Shown here: positions 11,660 to 20,496 of the stretch, one piece after another
How the letters are laid out: each line of letters begins with the position of its first letter
How positions within the stretch are numbered: position 1 is the first letter of the stretch
Assembly: GCF_030285665.1 (NCBI RefSeq)
Contig: NZ_CP127295.1
Location: 8,990,001-9,054,000, forward strand
Origin: Amycolatopsis mongoliensis
GTDB taxonomy: Bacteria; Actinomycetota; Actinomycetes; Mycobacteriales; Pseudonocardiaceae
Length of the DNA: 64,000 nt
Direction: 5' to 3'
Notes under the pieces: model-generated
Told to the model about the DNA's origin: nothing
Seen by the model: the letters and a program-made list of their open reading frames with translations, nothing else
The model's database searches: none
Made by a program: the position numbers and the translations under genes

Positions 11660-12436
11660 TCAGTGTTCGGGGAGCGCGTACCGGCCGAACCAGGCCGCGG
11701 CCGCGCGCAGGGGGACTTCGATGGCGGCCAGGTCCGGGTACCAGGCCTTCTCCCACTCCAGGGAGATCCAGCCCGACCACGACCGCAGGAGCTCGCCGCA
11801 CTCGGAAAGCGGGACCGCGCCCTCGCCCGGCGGCACCGGGGTCGGGTCGTCCCGGCCCACGGCGTCCTTGACCTGGAAGTAGCCGAGGTAGGGCCCGAGC
11901 ACGGCCCGGGTGGTGGCGGGCTCCTCGCCCGCCCGCCACGGGTGCACCGCGTCCCACAGCACCGCGACGCGGACCGGATCCCCGAAGGGGCTGACCAGGT
12001 CCAGCGCCGCGGCGCCGGTGGGGTGCGAGTCGTGCGTCTCGACCAGCAGCCGCACCCCGGCGTCCCGCAGGTCGTCGAGGACGGCTCCGATCCGCGGCCG
12101 CGCGTCGCCGTCGCCGCCCGGGAAGACGCGCACGGCCGGCGCCCCGATCCTCTGCGCCAGCTCGATCAACGCGCGCAGCTCGTCGATCACCGGCCGGTCG
12201 GGCCCGGGACGGCTGACCTTCGCGTACCCGGCCAGGCACGCGACGGCCAGCCCTTGGTCGTCGAGCAGGGAGCGGAGGTCGTCGACGGCCGGACCCGGAA
12301 GTCCTAAATGGACTTCCTCGTCGGGGTGCACGCGCAGCTCCAGGCCTTCGCACCCGTGCGCCAGTGCCGTGCGTGCGGCTTCGCGCACCGGGACTCCCGG
12401 CATGCCCAGCGTGCTCACGGCGAACCGCAGGCCCAT
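11660..12436 (-). CDS. Sugar phosphate isomerase/epimerase-like TIM-barrel protein
   Basis: 258 residues of the xylose-isomerase-like AP endonuclease 2 fold. Metal/substrate residues fit the family: Glu in GLELRVHPDEE, LLVETHDSHP, AVLWDAVHP, GYFQVKDAVG and ISLEWEKAW. These proteins typically isomerise or epimerise keto-sugars or inositol derivatives and often pair with Gfo/Idh/MocA dehydrogenases, as here. ATG 12436 has GGGAGG 7 nt upstream. The palindromic operator at 12463-12476 is about 30 nt upstream, so repression by the local LacI protein is likely. Confidence 0.88.
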   Translation of the reverse strand: MGLRFAVSTLGMPGVPVREAARTALAHGCEGLELRVHPDEEVHLGLPGPAVDDLRSLLDDQGLAVACLAGYAKVSRPGPDRPVIDELRALIELAQRIGAPAVRVFPGGDGDARPRIGAVLDDLRDAGVRLLVETHDSHPTGAAALDLVSPFGDPVRVAVLWDAVHPWRAGEEPATTRAVLGPYLGYFQVKDAVGRDDPTPVPPGEGAVPLSECGELLRSWSGWISLEWEKAWYPDLAAIEVPLRAAAAWFGRYALPEH

Positions 12437-12462
12437 CGGCGACCTCCCTTGTCAGCCTCTTT

Positions 12463-12476
12463 TGTAAGCGCTTACA
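12463..12476. promoter_or_regulatory. LacI-type operator, copy 1 (perfect TGTAAGCGCTTACA)
   Basis: Perfect 14-bp palindrome with central CG directly upstream of the isomerase/dehydrogenase operon. Copies with one mismatch occur at 15825-15838 and 20443-20456. A weaker 11/14 match lies at 10469-10482. Confidence 0.8.
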
Positions 12477-12495
12477 GTATTGTGTGTCAAGGGTT

Positions 12496-13437
12496 TCAAG
12501 TGCCGTCGATCAGCCGGACGGCGAGGTCCGGGCTGAACGTCCCCGCGGGCACCGTCGGCGCGATGCCGCACTGGCCGTCGGAGACCCCGGGCGTCTTCAC
12601 CCACAGCAGCATCTCCGCGCCGCCGCCGACCTGGGCGGTGACGCCGAGCCTGCGCCCGGCCGGGTTGCACCAGGTCCCGTCGGAGCCGTTGGCGTTGCGG
12701 CTGGTGTCGATGACGTACTTCGCCCCGCCGCCGAGCCCCGAGTTCACGGAGTCGGCGTAGCTGATCGACTGGCCGGTGGTGTAGAAGTTCGACACGTTCA
12801 CCGAGAAGCCGCGGGCGTCGGCCACCCCGGCGGCCTTCAGGCGGCTCGCCATGGTCGACGCCGCCACCCAGCCGGCGTTGCCGCCGTCGAGGTAGGCGTA
12901 GGTGTTCGGCGCCTTCTGCTGGAACATCTGGACCGCGTACGTGAGCATCGTGTTCCGATCGGCGATCTGCGAACTGCTCATGCAGTCGAAGTCGCCGAGC
13001 GCGTCCGGCTCGATGACCACGACGGCCGGGTGCGTCCCGACGCCGGCCGCGAAGCTCGAGATCCACGTCTTGTACGCGCCGAGGCTCCCGGCTCCCCCAC
13101 CGGACTCGCCGCCGCAGGCGTCGCGGCCGGGGAGGTTGTACGCCACGAGCACGGGGAGCATGTCGTGGCTGTCGGCGGCGCTGACGTAGCTCGCCACCGA
13201 GGTGCCGATGTTCGCGTCGTTGCCGAACCACTTCGCGATCGGCTTCGACGCGATGGACGCGGTGATCTTCGAAGCTCGCGAGTCACTCGAGTGCGACGCC
13301 ACCCAGGACGCGGGCGCCGAACTCGGGTTGACGTAGAACCCACTGGTCAGGTCGATCGGACTGGCCGCGCTCGCGGGCACCGCGGTGCCGGCGAGCAAGA
13401 GTGCCGACACCGCGAGGATGCGGGCTGTCCACGGCAT
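12496..13437 (-). CDS. Secreted GH6 cellulase (endoglucanase/cellobiohydrolase)
   Basis: 313 residues with a signal peptide (to PASAA). GH6 hallmarks in order: MLPVLVAYNLPGRDACGGES, VVVIEPDALGDFDC carrying the catalytic acid Asp, AYLDGGNAGWV, FSVNVSNFY, and VIDTSRNANGSDGTWCNPAGR before LGV. No carbohydrate-binding module is attached and the catalytic domain is compact, as in bacterial GH6 endoglucanases. AAGGAGG lies 6 nt before ATG 13437. It begins 26 nt after the GH9 stop, so both cellulases are probably made from one transcript. Family call firm; endo versus exo mode undecided. Confidence 0.94.
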   Translation of the reverse strand: MPWTARILAVSALLLAGTAVPASAASPIDLTSGFYVNPSSAPASWVASHSSDSRASKITASIASKPIAKWFGNDANIGTSVASYVSAADSHDMLPVLVAYNLPGRDACGGESGGGAGSLGAYKTWISSFAAGVGTHPAVVVIEPDALGDFDCMSSSQIADRNTMLTYAVQMFQQKAPNTYAYLDGGNAGWVAASTMASRLKAAGVADARGFSVNVSNFYTTGQSISYADSVNSGLGGGAKYVIDTSRNANGSDGTWCNPAGRRLGVTAQVGGGAEMLLWVKTPGVSDGQCGIAPTVPAGTFSPDLAVRLIDGT

Positions 13438-13463
13438 TGTGGACCTCCTTCTTTCCGAGGGGA

Positions 13464-15671
13464 CTACTTACCGGCGGCGAACGCCGCGATCCAGGCGAGC
13501 GACGAGTTCCAGTTGACCGCCGTCTCGTTCGTCGAATACGAGAAGATGTCGTCGATGTAGCACTTCGCGGGCGCGCAGCCCGGCAGGTTCTGCTGGGCCA
13601 CCGGGTCCTGCAGCGCGCTGTTCGGACCGCCGGCCAGCGAGCCCGGCGGCGGGGTGGGCAGCTTCGGGTCGAGCTGGTGGGCCCAGATCCGGCCGTGCTC
13701 GTTGGTGCTGGCCCGCTCGCCGTAGCCGGTGACGAACGACTGGTTGAGCCCGTTGCGGCCGAGCAGGTAGTCCATCGACTCGAGGACGGCGTCCCGGTAC
13801 CCCGGCCGGTGCGTCAGGTCGTACGCCGTCGCGATCACCAGGGCGTTGTTGGTCGTGGAGCTGCTCGAACCCCACGGGTAGGCCGCGGCCTTGAACGGGT
13901 TCGGGTAGCCCTGCGAGTCGATGTTGCGGACGTACTGATCGGCGACGCCCAGCACCCGCTGCCGGGCGCCCAGGACGCGGTCGAGGGGGAAGCGCCACGG
14001 GAGCCGGGCGATCGTGAGGTCGGTCAACGCGCCGGTGTCGCGCCACGAGAACCCGTCGGCCGTGATCCGGCCGGTCATGGACTTCAGGTAGGTCCGGTCG
14101 CCCGTCGTCGCATACAGCTCGGTCGCCGCCCAGGAGAACTCGTCGGCGACGTCGGTGTCGGCGTACGCGCCGCCGCCGACGCTGTCCTCGGCCGGCGCGT
14201 AGACCGCGGGGTGCGCCAGGGCGGCCTGCCACGCCGTCTTGGCCGCGGCCAGGCACTTCGCCGCGAACGCGCGGTCGTAGGGCTGCCAGACGCGGGCGCA
14301 CTGGGCGGCCGCGGCGGCCAGGTTGAGCGTCGCCGCGGTGGACGGCGCGTGCAGGTAACGCGGTTGGGCGTCGGCCTGGGGCTGGGTCGGCAGCGCGGTC
14401 CAGGCGAGGTCGTGGATCTTGTGGTGGGCCATGCCGGTCAGCGGCTGCCCGGCCGGGACCTGCATCTTGAGCAGGAACTCGACCTCCCAGCGCGACTCGT
14501 CGAGCACGTCCGGGACGCGGTTGCCCGCTTCGGGCACCTTGAGCAGGCCGTCCTTCAGGTTCGCCCAGTCCCCGGTGGACAGCGAGCGCTCGTAGCTGTC
14601 CATGAGCTGCCACGCGGCCAGGGCGCCGTTGACGACGTATTTGCCCTGGTCGCCGGCGTCGTACCAGCCACCGCTGACGTCGAGCGAGTAGTCGCAGGTG
14701 CCGGGCAGGCAGGGCACGGACGTGTCGCCCTTGTTGGGGGCGACGCCGAGGTGCCCGGCGGGGCGGGCGTAGGCGTCCCCGACGTAGGCGGCGTCGATCG
14801 GGGTGCCGCTGCGGACGAGGTAGAAGTACTCCAGCGAATCCCTGCGGAGGCCGTCGTACGGGTCGCGGGAGATGCCGAACGGCTCGCTGACCGCGGTTCC
14901 GACGGCGAGGGTGTAGCCGGTCCCTTCCTTGCGGTAGTCGCCGAAGTCGGCGATGTGCACGTGGTCGCCCGAGGCGGCGTCGTCACCCCGCACCTGGGTC
15001 CGGCCCTTCTTCACGACTTTGCCCGCGCTGTCCCGAAGCTCCCACGGCACCGGCGTCGTCGAATCATCCACAATGGACGCCTCCTTCGGCCCGGTCGTCG
15101 CGTACCCGACCTGGTTCACCCGCACGGGTGAGCCGTAGTCCTTGCCGCCGCCCGGCGGGATGGCGCCGCCGGTGAGCGAGACGTCGTCGACGCAGAACGT
15201 GTACGCCTTGGCGGCGCCGCCGAACTGGAAGTTCACCTGGCCGCGCAGGGTGGACAGGCTCGAGGTGCCGGTGAAGGTGAACGTCTTCGGGGTGCTCGTG
15301 ACCGCGGCACTCTTCGAGAACATCGTGGTGCTCGGGGCGACGGCGAGGCCGAGGCCGGCGCGGATCGTGACGTCGGCGGTGGCCGTCGCGGTGAACCGCA
15401 GCGTATACGGCCGGCCGGCCTCCAGGGGGATGTCGTTTTCGCCGAGCATCGAGTCCCACGGGTTGACCGTGCCCGCCGGGACGTCGGCGCACAGGCGGCC
15501 GGCGTCCACCCGGGACGGGGTGTTCCCGCTGCTCCACCAGGGAGCCTTGGTGGTGTCGAAGGTGCCGTTGAGCACGCGTTCGTACGGCGCGTCGGCCTGT
15601 GCGGCCGGGGCCAGCGACACGACGAGCAGTACGGGCAAACAGGCTGCGAGCAGCCTGGGTCTTACGGACAT
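13464..15671 (-). CDS. Secreted GH9 cellulase with N-terminal CBM and Ig-like domain
   Basis: 735 residues. Signal peptide (MSVRPRLLAACLPVLLVVSLAP), a CBM4/9-like jelly roll at about residues 30-165 (ERVLNGTFDTTKAPWWSSG to FCVDDVSL), the CelD-type Ig-like domain (SPVRVNQVGYATTGPKEA), then the GH9 barrel with DVSGGWYDAGDQGKYVVNG holding the catalytic Asp pair, GRIWAHQLDP, and the acid Glu in YSTNETAVNWNSSLAW. ATG 15671 is preferred to an in-frame start 15 codons upstream because the signal peptide then begins correctly and GGAG precedes it by 7 nt. Expected to cut cellulose outside the cell, supplying cello-oligosaccharides to the divergent ABC importer. Confidence 0.93.
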   Translation of the reverse strand: MSVRPRLLAACLPVLLVVSLAPAAQADAPYERVLNGTFDTTKAPWWSSGNTPSRVDAGRLCADVPAGTVNPWDSMLGENDIPLEAGRPYTLRFTATATADVTIRAGLGLAVAPSTTMFSKSAAVTSTPKTFTFTGTSSLSTLRGQVNFQFGGAAKAYTFCVDDVSLTGGAIPPGGGKDYGSPVRVNQVGYATTGPKEASIVDDSTTPVPWELRDSAGKVVKKGRTQVRGDDAASGDHVHIADFGDYRKEGTGYTLAVGTAVSEPFGISRDPYDGLRRDSLEYFYLVRSGTPIDAAYVGDAYARPAGHLGVAPNKGDTSVPCLPGTCDYSLDVSGGWYDAGDQGKYVVNGALAAWQLMDSYERSLSTGDWANLKDGLLKVPEAGNRVPDVLDESRWEVEFLLKMQVPAGQPLTGMAHHKIHDLAWTALPTQPQADAQPRYLHAPSTAATLNLAAAAAQCARVWQPYDRAFAAKCLAAAKTAWQAALAHPAVYAPAEDSVGGGAYADTDVADEFSWAATELYATTGDRTYLKSMTGRITADGFSWRDTGALTDLTIARLPWRFPLDRVLGARQRVLGVADQYVRNIDSQGYPNPFKAAAYPWGSSSSTTNNALVIATAYDLTHRPGYRDAVLESMDYLLGRNGLNQSFVTGYGERASTNEHGRIWAHQLDPKLPTPPPGSLAGGPNSALQDPVAQQNLPGCAPAKCYIDDIFSYSTNETAVNWNSSLAWIAAFAAGK

Positions 15672-15973
15672 ACCGGCGCTCCAGGGATCGAAGTCGGGGA
15701 TCGAGGAGGCCGGCACGCCACAGCGTCAATGCGGGATGGTGCGCCGGGGACGGCCGGTGTGTCAACCGTCCCGGGCTCTGGACAGCTGCCTCTTCACAAC
15801 CGCGCCAACTCCGGGTTACAGTCCTGTAAGCGCTTCCAATTCTGGTGCAAGCCAGCCAGCGCCTCACCGGCACAGCCGCAGCGTCGCAGCAGGTGAAGGT
15901 GTTTTCACAAAGTCGTGATGACGGCCGTACGGACTGTTAGCGGTTCCGGATTCGGCCCGTAAGTGGAGGTTTC
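15672..15973. promoter_or_regulatory. Divergent promoter region between GH9 gene and ABC importer
   Basis: 302-bp intergenic region without a credible gene. It holds the operator TGTAAGCGCTTCCA at 15825-15838, which differs at one position from copy 1, and a weaker 10/14 match (TGTTAGCGGTTCCG) at 15935-15948 nearer the importer. Placement between divergent genes means one repressor could control secreted cellulases and uptake together. Confidence 0.7.
15825..15838. promoter_or_regulatory. LacI-type operator, copy 2
   Basis: TGTAAGCGCTTCCA, 13/14 identical to the perfect palindrome at 12463-12476. It lies about 150 nt from both divergent start codons. Confidence 0.7.
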
Positions 15974-17263
15974 ATGCCTGCCAGACTCAGGCGAACACTG
16001 CTGGCCACCGCCATGGCCGCCACCCTCGTCGCCGCCGCGGCCTGCGGCGGGGCGGACGACGATCAGCAGAGCGCGTCCGGCCCGGTCACCCTCGTGGTGA
16101 AGACGTTCAGCCAGTTCGGGTACGACGCCCTGTACAAGCAGTACGAGGCGAGCCACCCGGGTGTCACCATCAAGGAGGACAACATCGGGAAGCTGGGCGA
16201 CTACTCGCCCAAGCTCCAGCAGTGGATGACCGCGGGCTCCGGCGCCGGCGACGTCGTGGCGCTCGAAGAGGGCATCATCAGCCAGTACGTCGCGAAGCCG
16301 GACAAGTTCGTCAACCTCCTCGACAAGGGCGCGGACGCGCTCAAGCCGGACTACCTGGACTGGAAGTGGAACCAGGCACTGACCGCCGACGGCAAGACGC
16401 TGATCGGGCTCGGCACCGACATCGGCGCCCAGGGCATGTGCTACCGCAAGGACCTGTTCGCCCAAGCCGGACTGCCCACCGACCGCGAGCAGGTCGGTGC
16501 CCTGTGGCCGACCTGGGACGCCTACCTGGCCACAGGAAAGCGCTTTCTCATCGCGAACACCGGGGCGAAGTTCTACGACTCCTCCAGTGGCATGTACCAG
16601 AACATCCTGATGCAGCAGGGTGACCACACGTACTACGACAAGGCGAACACCTTCGTCGCCGACAGCAACCCGGCCGTGCGCAGCGCCTACGACCAGACCG
16701 TCGGGATGATCCAGGCCGGCCTGTCGGCCGACCTCGACCAGTACAGCCCGCAGTGGAACGCCGGGTTCAAGAAGGGCACGTTCGCCACCATCGCGTGCCC
16801 GTCGTGGATGCTCGCGACCATCCAGAAGCAGGCCGGCCCGGAGAACGCCGGCAAGTGGGACGTCGCCAAGGTGCCGGGCAACGGCGCGGTGCGCGGCGGC
16901 TCGTTCCTGGCGGTGCCCAAGCAGAGCAAGCACCAGGACCAGGCCGTCGAGCTGGTGAAGTTCCTGACCAGCGCGAAGGGCCAGATCGGCGCGTTCCAGG
17001 CGAAGGGCAACTTCCCGTCGTCGCCACAGGCCATCGACGACCCGGTCGTCCAGGGGCTGACCAACGCCTACTTCGGCAACGCGCCGGTCGGGAAGATCTT
17101 CGGCGCCAGCGCTAAGGCCGTGAAGCCGGTGTACCTCGGCCCGGCGAACGTCGCCATCGGCGACCGGTTCACCAACGCGCTGCTCGCCGTCGAACAGGGC
17201 AAGCTCCCGCCCGCCGAGGCGTGGTCGAAGGCCATCGACGAAGCCAAGCGCCTGGTCAAGTAG
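15974..17263 (+). CDS. ABC sugar importer, substrate-binding lipoprotein
   Basis: 429-residue family 1 extracellular solute-binding protein. Lipobox at AAAC (VAAAACGG) after a basic, hydrophobic signal. The mature part has the usual two-lobe sequence (VTLVVKTFSQFGYD, KLQQWMTAGSGAGDVVALEEG). GGAGG precedes ATG 15974 by 4 nt. It is followed by two CUT1-type permeases and a GH1 beta-glucosidase, and lies across an operator from two cellulases, so cellobiose/cello-oligosaccharide uptake is the likely role. No ATPase gene is present; such importers usually share a MsiK-type ATPase encoded elsewhere. A very strong hairpin directly follows the stop codon. Confidence 0.92.
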   Translation: MPARLRRTLLATAMAATLVAAAACGGADDDQQSASGPVTLVVKTFSQFGYDALYKQYEASHPGVTIKEDNIGKLGDYSPKLQQWMTAGSGAGDVVALEEGIISQYVAKPDKFVNLLDKGADALKPDYLDWKWNQALTADGKTLIGLGTDIGAQGMCYRKDLFAQAGLPTDREQVGALWPTWDAYLATGKRFLIANTGAKFYDSSSGMYQNILMQQGDHTYYDKANTFVADSNPAVRSAYDQTVGMIQAGLSADLDQYSPQWNAGFKKGTFATIACPSWMLATIQKQAGPENAGKWDVAKVPGNGAVRGGSFLAVPKQSKHQDQAVELVKFLTSAKGQIGAFQAKGNFPSSPQAIDDPVVQGLTNAYFGNAPVGKIFGASAKAVKPVYLGPANVAIGDRFTNALLAVEQGKLPPAEAWSKAIDEAKRLVK

Positions 17264-17267
17264 CCCG

Positions 17268-17327
17268 CCACCCCGTCGTGAGTGGTTAGGAGGGTTCTAA
17301 CCCTCCTAACCACTCACGACGGGGTGG
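17268..17327. repeat. 60-bp near-perfect palindrome between lipoprotein and permease genes
   Basis: Two perfectly complementary 29-nt arms (17268-17296 and 17299-17327) around a CT centre begin 4 nt after the binding-protein stop. The outer part of each arm reads CCACCCCGTCGTGAGTGG, the inner part TTAGGAGGGTT. In RNA this forms an exceptionally stable hairpin that would protect the upstream mRNA and lower downstream expression. Its symmetry and gene-independent sequence also fit a dispersed palindromic element. Confidence 0.9.
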
Positions 17328-17347
17328 CCTCCACAAAGGACTCTCAG

Positions 17348-18307
17348 TTGGTCACCCAGCAACGGCCCCGCGCCGCCGTGAAGCCTCCGGCGCCGCCACG
17401 CCCCCGGGAACGCGGCAGCCTGCTGTCCCGGTGGGACCTCAAGGCCTCGCCGTACCTGTACATCTCCCCCTTCTTCCTCCTCTTCGCGGTCTTCGGGCTG
17501 TTCCCCTTGCTGTACACCGCCTGGGTCTCGCTGCACAACTGGGACCTCGGCGGCGACGGCGGGTTCATCGGCCTCGACAACTACGCCACCCTCTTCGGCG
17601 ACCCGGACTTCTGGAACGCCGTGGTCAACACCCTCGGCATGCTGGTGCTGGCCACCGTGCCGCAGCTGCTGCTCGCGATGGTGGTGGCCGCGCTGCTGAA
17701 CCAGCAGCTGCGGGCCCGGCTCCTGCTGCGGATGGGCGTGCTGCTGCCGATCGTGACGTCGGTGGCCGCGGTCGGCATCGTGTTCAGCCAGATCTTCGAC
17801 CGCGACGCGGGCATGGTCAACGGCCTGCTCCACCTGGTCGGCGTCTCCCCCATCGACTGGCGCGCCGACAAGTGGTCGTCCTGGATCGCGATCTCGACCA
17901 TGGTCGACTGGCGCTGGACCGGCTACAACTCGCTGATCTACCTGGCCGCCATGCAGTCCATCCCGCGGGAGCTCTACGAAGCGGCCACCGTGGACGGCGC
18001 GTCCAAGATCCGGCAGTTCCGCAGCATCACGGTGCCGATGATCCGCCCGGCGATAGTGTTCACAGTGATCATGTCGACCATCGCCGGCATGCAGCTGTTC
18101 ACCGAGCCGCTGATCTTCGGGCAAGGCACCTACGCCATCTCCGGCGGCTCCCTGCGCCAGTTCCAGACCGTGTCGATGTACATGTTCGAGAAGGCCTTCC
18201 GCGACGCCGACCTCGGCTACGGCTCGGCCATCGCGTGGATGATCTTCCTGCTCATCACCATCCTCGCGGTGATCAACTTCCTCGTCACCCGGAGGTCGGC
18301 CAAGTGA
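17348..18307 (+). CDS. ABC sugar importer permease (MalF-like)
   Basis: 319-residue inner-membrane permease with about six helices beginning [24 protein letters not shown]. The EAA loop is [24 protein letters not shown] (key residues E-A-A, D-G-A and the Pro near its end). The start is most likely TTG 17348, with AAGGA 7 nt upstream; an upstream in-frame start would lie inside the hairpin. Its stop overlaps the next start (TGATG). Partner of the lipoprotein and the second permease in importing beta-glucan oligosaccharides (inferred). Confidence 0.9.
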   Translation: MVTQQRPRAAVKPPAPPRPRERGSLLSRWDLKASPYLYISPFFLLFAVFGLFPLLYTAWVSLHNWDLGGDGGFIGLDNYATLFGDPDFWNAVVNTLGMLVLATVPQLLLAMVVAALLNQQLRARLLLRMGVLLPIVTSVAAVGIVFSQIFDRDAGMVNGLLHLVGVSPIDWRADKWSSWIAISTMVDWRWTGYNSLIYLAAMQSIPRELYEAATVDGASKIRQFRSITVPMIRPAIVFTVIMSTIAGMQLFTEPLIFGQGTYAISGGSLRQFQTVSMYMFEKAFRDADLGYGSAIAWMIFLLITILAVINFLVTRRSAK

Positions 18308-19128
18308 TGCGGAAGACGTCTCCCCTGGTCTACGTCACGCTCCTCGCCGGGATCGCGCTGTCGGCGTTCCCGCTCTACTGGCTGTTCGTGGTCGCCACCC
18401 GGACCAACGACATCGTCGGCGACTGGCCGCCGCCACTGCTTCCCGGGGGCAACCTGTTCGGCAACATCGGGCGGCTGTTCTCCGCCGAAGACGCGAACTT
18501 CCTGCTGGGCATGGTGAACTCGGCGATCGCGTCGGTGGTCGTCACCGTCTCCGTCGTCTTCTTCAGCACGCTGGCCGGGTTCGCCTTCGCCAAGCTGCGC
18601 TTCCGCGGCCGCAACGGGCTGCTGGTGGTCATCCTCGGCACGATGATGATCCCGGTGCAGATGGGCATCATCCCGCTCTACATGATCATGGTGCAGCTGG
18701 GCTGGCAGAACCGGCTGCAGGCGGTCATCGTGCCGTTCCTCGTGTCGGCGTTCGGCGTGTTCATGATGCGCCAGTACGCCGAGCGCTCGGTGCCGGACGA
18801 GCTGATCGAGGCCGCGCGCATCGACGGCTGCTCCACGTTCCGGATCTACCTCACGGTCGTGCTGCCCGCGCTGCGGCCGGGCGCGTCGGTGCTCGCGCTG
18901 TTCACGTTCATGAGCACCTGGAACGAGTTCCTCTGGCCGATCGCGGTGCTGGAGAACGACAACCCGACCGTGCAGTTCTCCCTGAACCAGCTGTCCACGA
19001 GCTACTACACCGACTACACGCTGATGTTCGCGGGCGCGCTCGTCGCCTGCGTCCCGCTGCTGCTGGTCTTCCTGGCCTTCGGCAAGCAGATCATCGGCGG
19101 CATCATGGAAGGAGCGGTCAAGGCGTGA
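18307..19128 (+). CDS. ABC sugar importer permease (MalG-like)
   Basis: 273-residue permease with the typical short N-terminal tail ([21 protein letters not shown]), six helices and the EAA motif [20 protein letters not shown]. The start codon shares one base with the upstream stop and its stop overlaps the GH1 start by 4 nt (GTGA), so translation of both permeases and the glucosidase is coupled. Confidence 0.92.
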   Translation: MRKTSPLVYVTLLAGIALSAFPLYWLFVVATRTNDIVGDWPPPLLPGGNLFGNIGRLFSAEDANFLLGMVNSAIASVVVTVSVVFFSTLAGFAFAKLRFRGRNGLLVVILGTMMIPVQMGIIPLYMIMVQLGWQNRLQAVIVPFLVSAFGVFMMRQYAERSVPDELIEAARIDGCSTFRIYLTVVLPALRPGASVLALFTFMSTWNEFLWPIAVLENDNPTVQFSLNQLSTSYYTDYTLMFAGALVACVPLLLVFLAFGKQIIGGIMEGAVKA

Positions 19129-20447
19129 GCACCTTCGAACCCGGGTTCCTCTGGGGCGCGGCGACGTCGAGCTACCAGATCGAGGGCGCGACGGCCGAGG
19201 ACGGACGCGGGCCGTCCATCTGGGACACCTTCGCCGCGACGCCGGGCAAGGTCGACCACGGCGACACCGGCGACGTCGCCGCCGACCACTACCACCGCTA
19301 CCGCGACGACGTCACGCTGATGAAGGACCTCGGGCTCGGCGCCTACCGGTTCTCGATCGCCTGGCCGCGGATCCAGCCCACCGGGTCCGGCGCCGTCGAA
19401 CAGCGCGGGCTCGACTTCTACCGGCGGCTCGTCGACACGCTGCTGGAGCACGGCATCCAGCCGTGGCCGACGCTCTACCACTGGGACCTGCCCCAGCCCC
19501 TGGAAGACGCCGGAGGCTGGCCGGACCGCGACACCGCGCAGCGCTTCGCCGACTACGCGGCCATCGTGCACGACGCACTCGCTGACCGCGTCACGCACTG
19601 GACGACGCTGAACGAGCCGTGGTGCTCGGCGTTCCTGGGGTACGCCACCGGGCGGCACGCGCCGGGCCGGCAGGAGCCCGGCAACGCCGTGCGCGCCGCC
19701 CACCACCTGCTGCTGGGGCACGGCCTCGCCGCGGAAGCCATGCCGGACAGCACGGTCGGCCTCACGCTGAACCTGACGCACGTCTCCCCCGCGACCCGCG
19801 CCGAACCCGATCTCGACGCGGCCCGCCGGATCGACGGCATGCAGAACCGGCTGTTCCTCGACCCGGTGCTGCTCGGCGAGTACCCCGCCGACGTCCAGGC
19901 CGACCTGGCCGGGGTGACGGCGTTCGATCACGTGCTCCCGGGGGACCTGAAGACCATCTCGGCACCCCTGGACTTCCTCGGGATCAACTACTACTCCCCC
20001 ATGCTCGTCGCCGGCGGCGGCACGCCCCGGCCGTCGGCCTACGTCGGGTCGGACCGGGTCACCCAGATCGACGGCGGCCGCCCCCGAACGTCGATCGGCT
20101 GGGAGATCGATGCGCGCGGCCTGCTGTCCCTGCTGATCCGGCTGAACCGGGACTATCCGGCCATCCCGCTGTACGTCACGGAAAACGGCGCGGCCTTCGA
20201 CGAACCCGTGCACGACACGGCGAGGATCGCCTACCTGGAAGGTCATCTGCGCGCCTGCGCCACCGCCGTCGCGCGGGGCGTGCCGCTCAAGGGGTACTTC
20301 GCGTGGTCCCTGCTCGACAACTTCGAATGGTCCTACGGGTACGCGCAGCGCTTCGGGCTGGTGCACGTCGACTACGAGACGCAGCAGCGCACCCTCAAGG
20401 ACAGTGCCCGCTGGTACGCCGGCGTCATCACCCGGCAGGGGCTGTGA
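19125..20447 (+). CDS. GH1 beta-glucosidase, cytoplasmic
   Basis: 440 residues, no signal peptide. Full GH1 pattern: [19 protein letters not shown] at the start, RFSIAWPRI, acid/base Glu in TTLNEPW, nucleophile Glu in YVTENGAAF, and the C-terminal [13 protein letters not shown]. Predicted to hydrolyse imported cellobiose or other beta-glucosides to glucose. The GTG start overlaps the permease stop. The stop codon TGA lies inside the operator that precedes the LacI-family gene, so the operator is partly coding sequence. Confidence 0.95.
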   Translation: MSTFEPGFLWGAATSSYQIEGATAEDGRGPSIWDTFAATPGKVDHGDTGDVAADHYHRYRDDVTLMKDLGLGAYRFSIAWPRIQPTGSGAVEQRGLDFYRRLVDTLLEHGIQPWPTLYHWDLPQPLEDAGGWPDRDTAQRFADYAAIVHDALADRVTHWTTLNEPWCSAFLGYATGRHAPGRQEPGNAVRAAHHLLLGHGLAAEAMPDSTVGLTLNLTHVSPATRAEPDLDAARRIDGMQNRLFLDPVLLGEYPADVQADLAGVTAFDHVLPGDLKTISAPLDFLGINYYSPMLVAGGGTPRPSAYVGSDRVTQIDGGRPRTSIGWEIDARGLLSLLIRLNRDYPAIPLYVTENGAAFDEPVHDTARIAYLEGHLRACATAVARGVPLKGYFAWSLLDNFEWSYGYAQRFGLVHVDYETQQRTLKDSARWYAGVITRQGL

Positions 20448-20456
20448 GCGCTTACA
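20443..20456. promoter_or_regulatory. LacI-type operator, copy 3, at the regulator's own promoter
   Basis: TGTGAGCGCTTACA differs from the perfect copy at one position and overlaps the GH1 stop codon, about 40 nt upstream of the LacI-family gene. This supports autoregulation and links that regulator to the other copies. Confidence 0.75.
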
Positions 20457-20496
20457 GACTTGTTAAGCTGGCCGTCGACCAGGGGAGGTCACCACG

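Noticed and set aside
17282..17347. In-frame upstream extension of the first permease through the 60-bp palindrome
   Set aside because: The same peptide-like string arises on both strands because of the palindrome; TTG 17348 has a proper ribosome site outside it.
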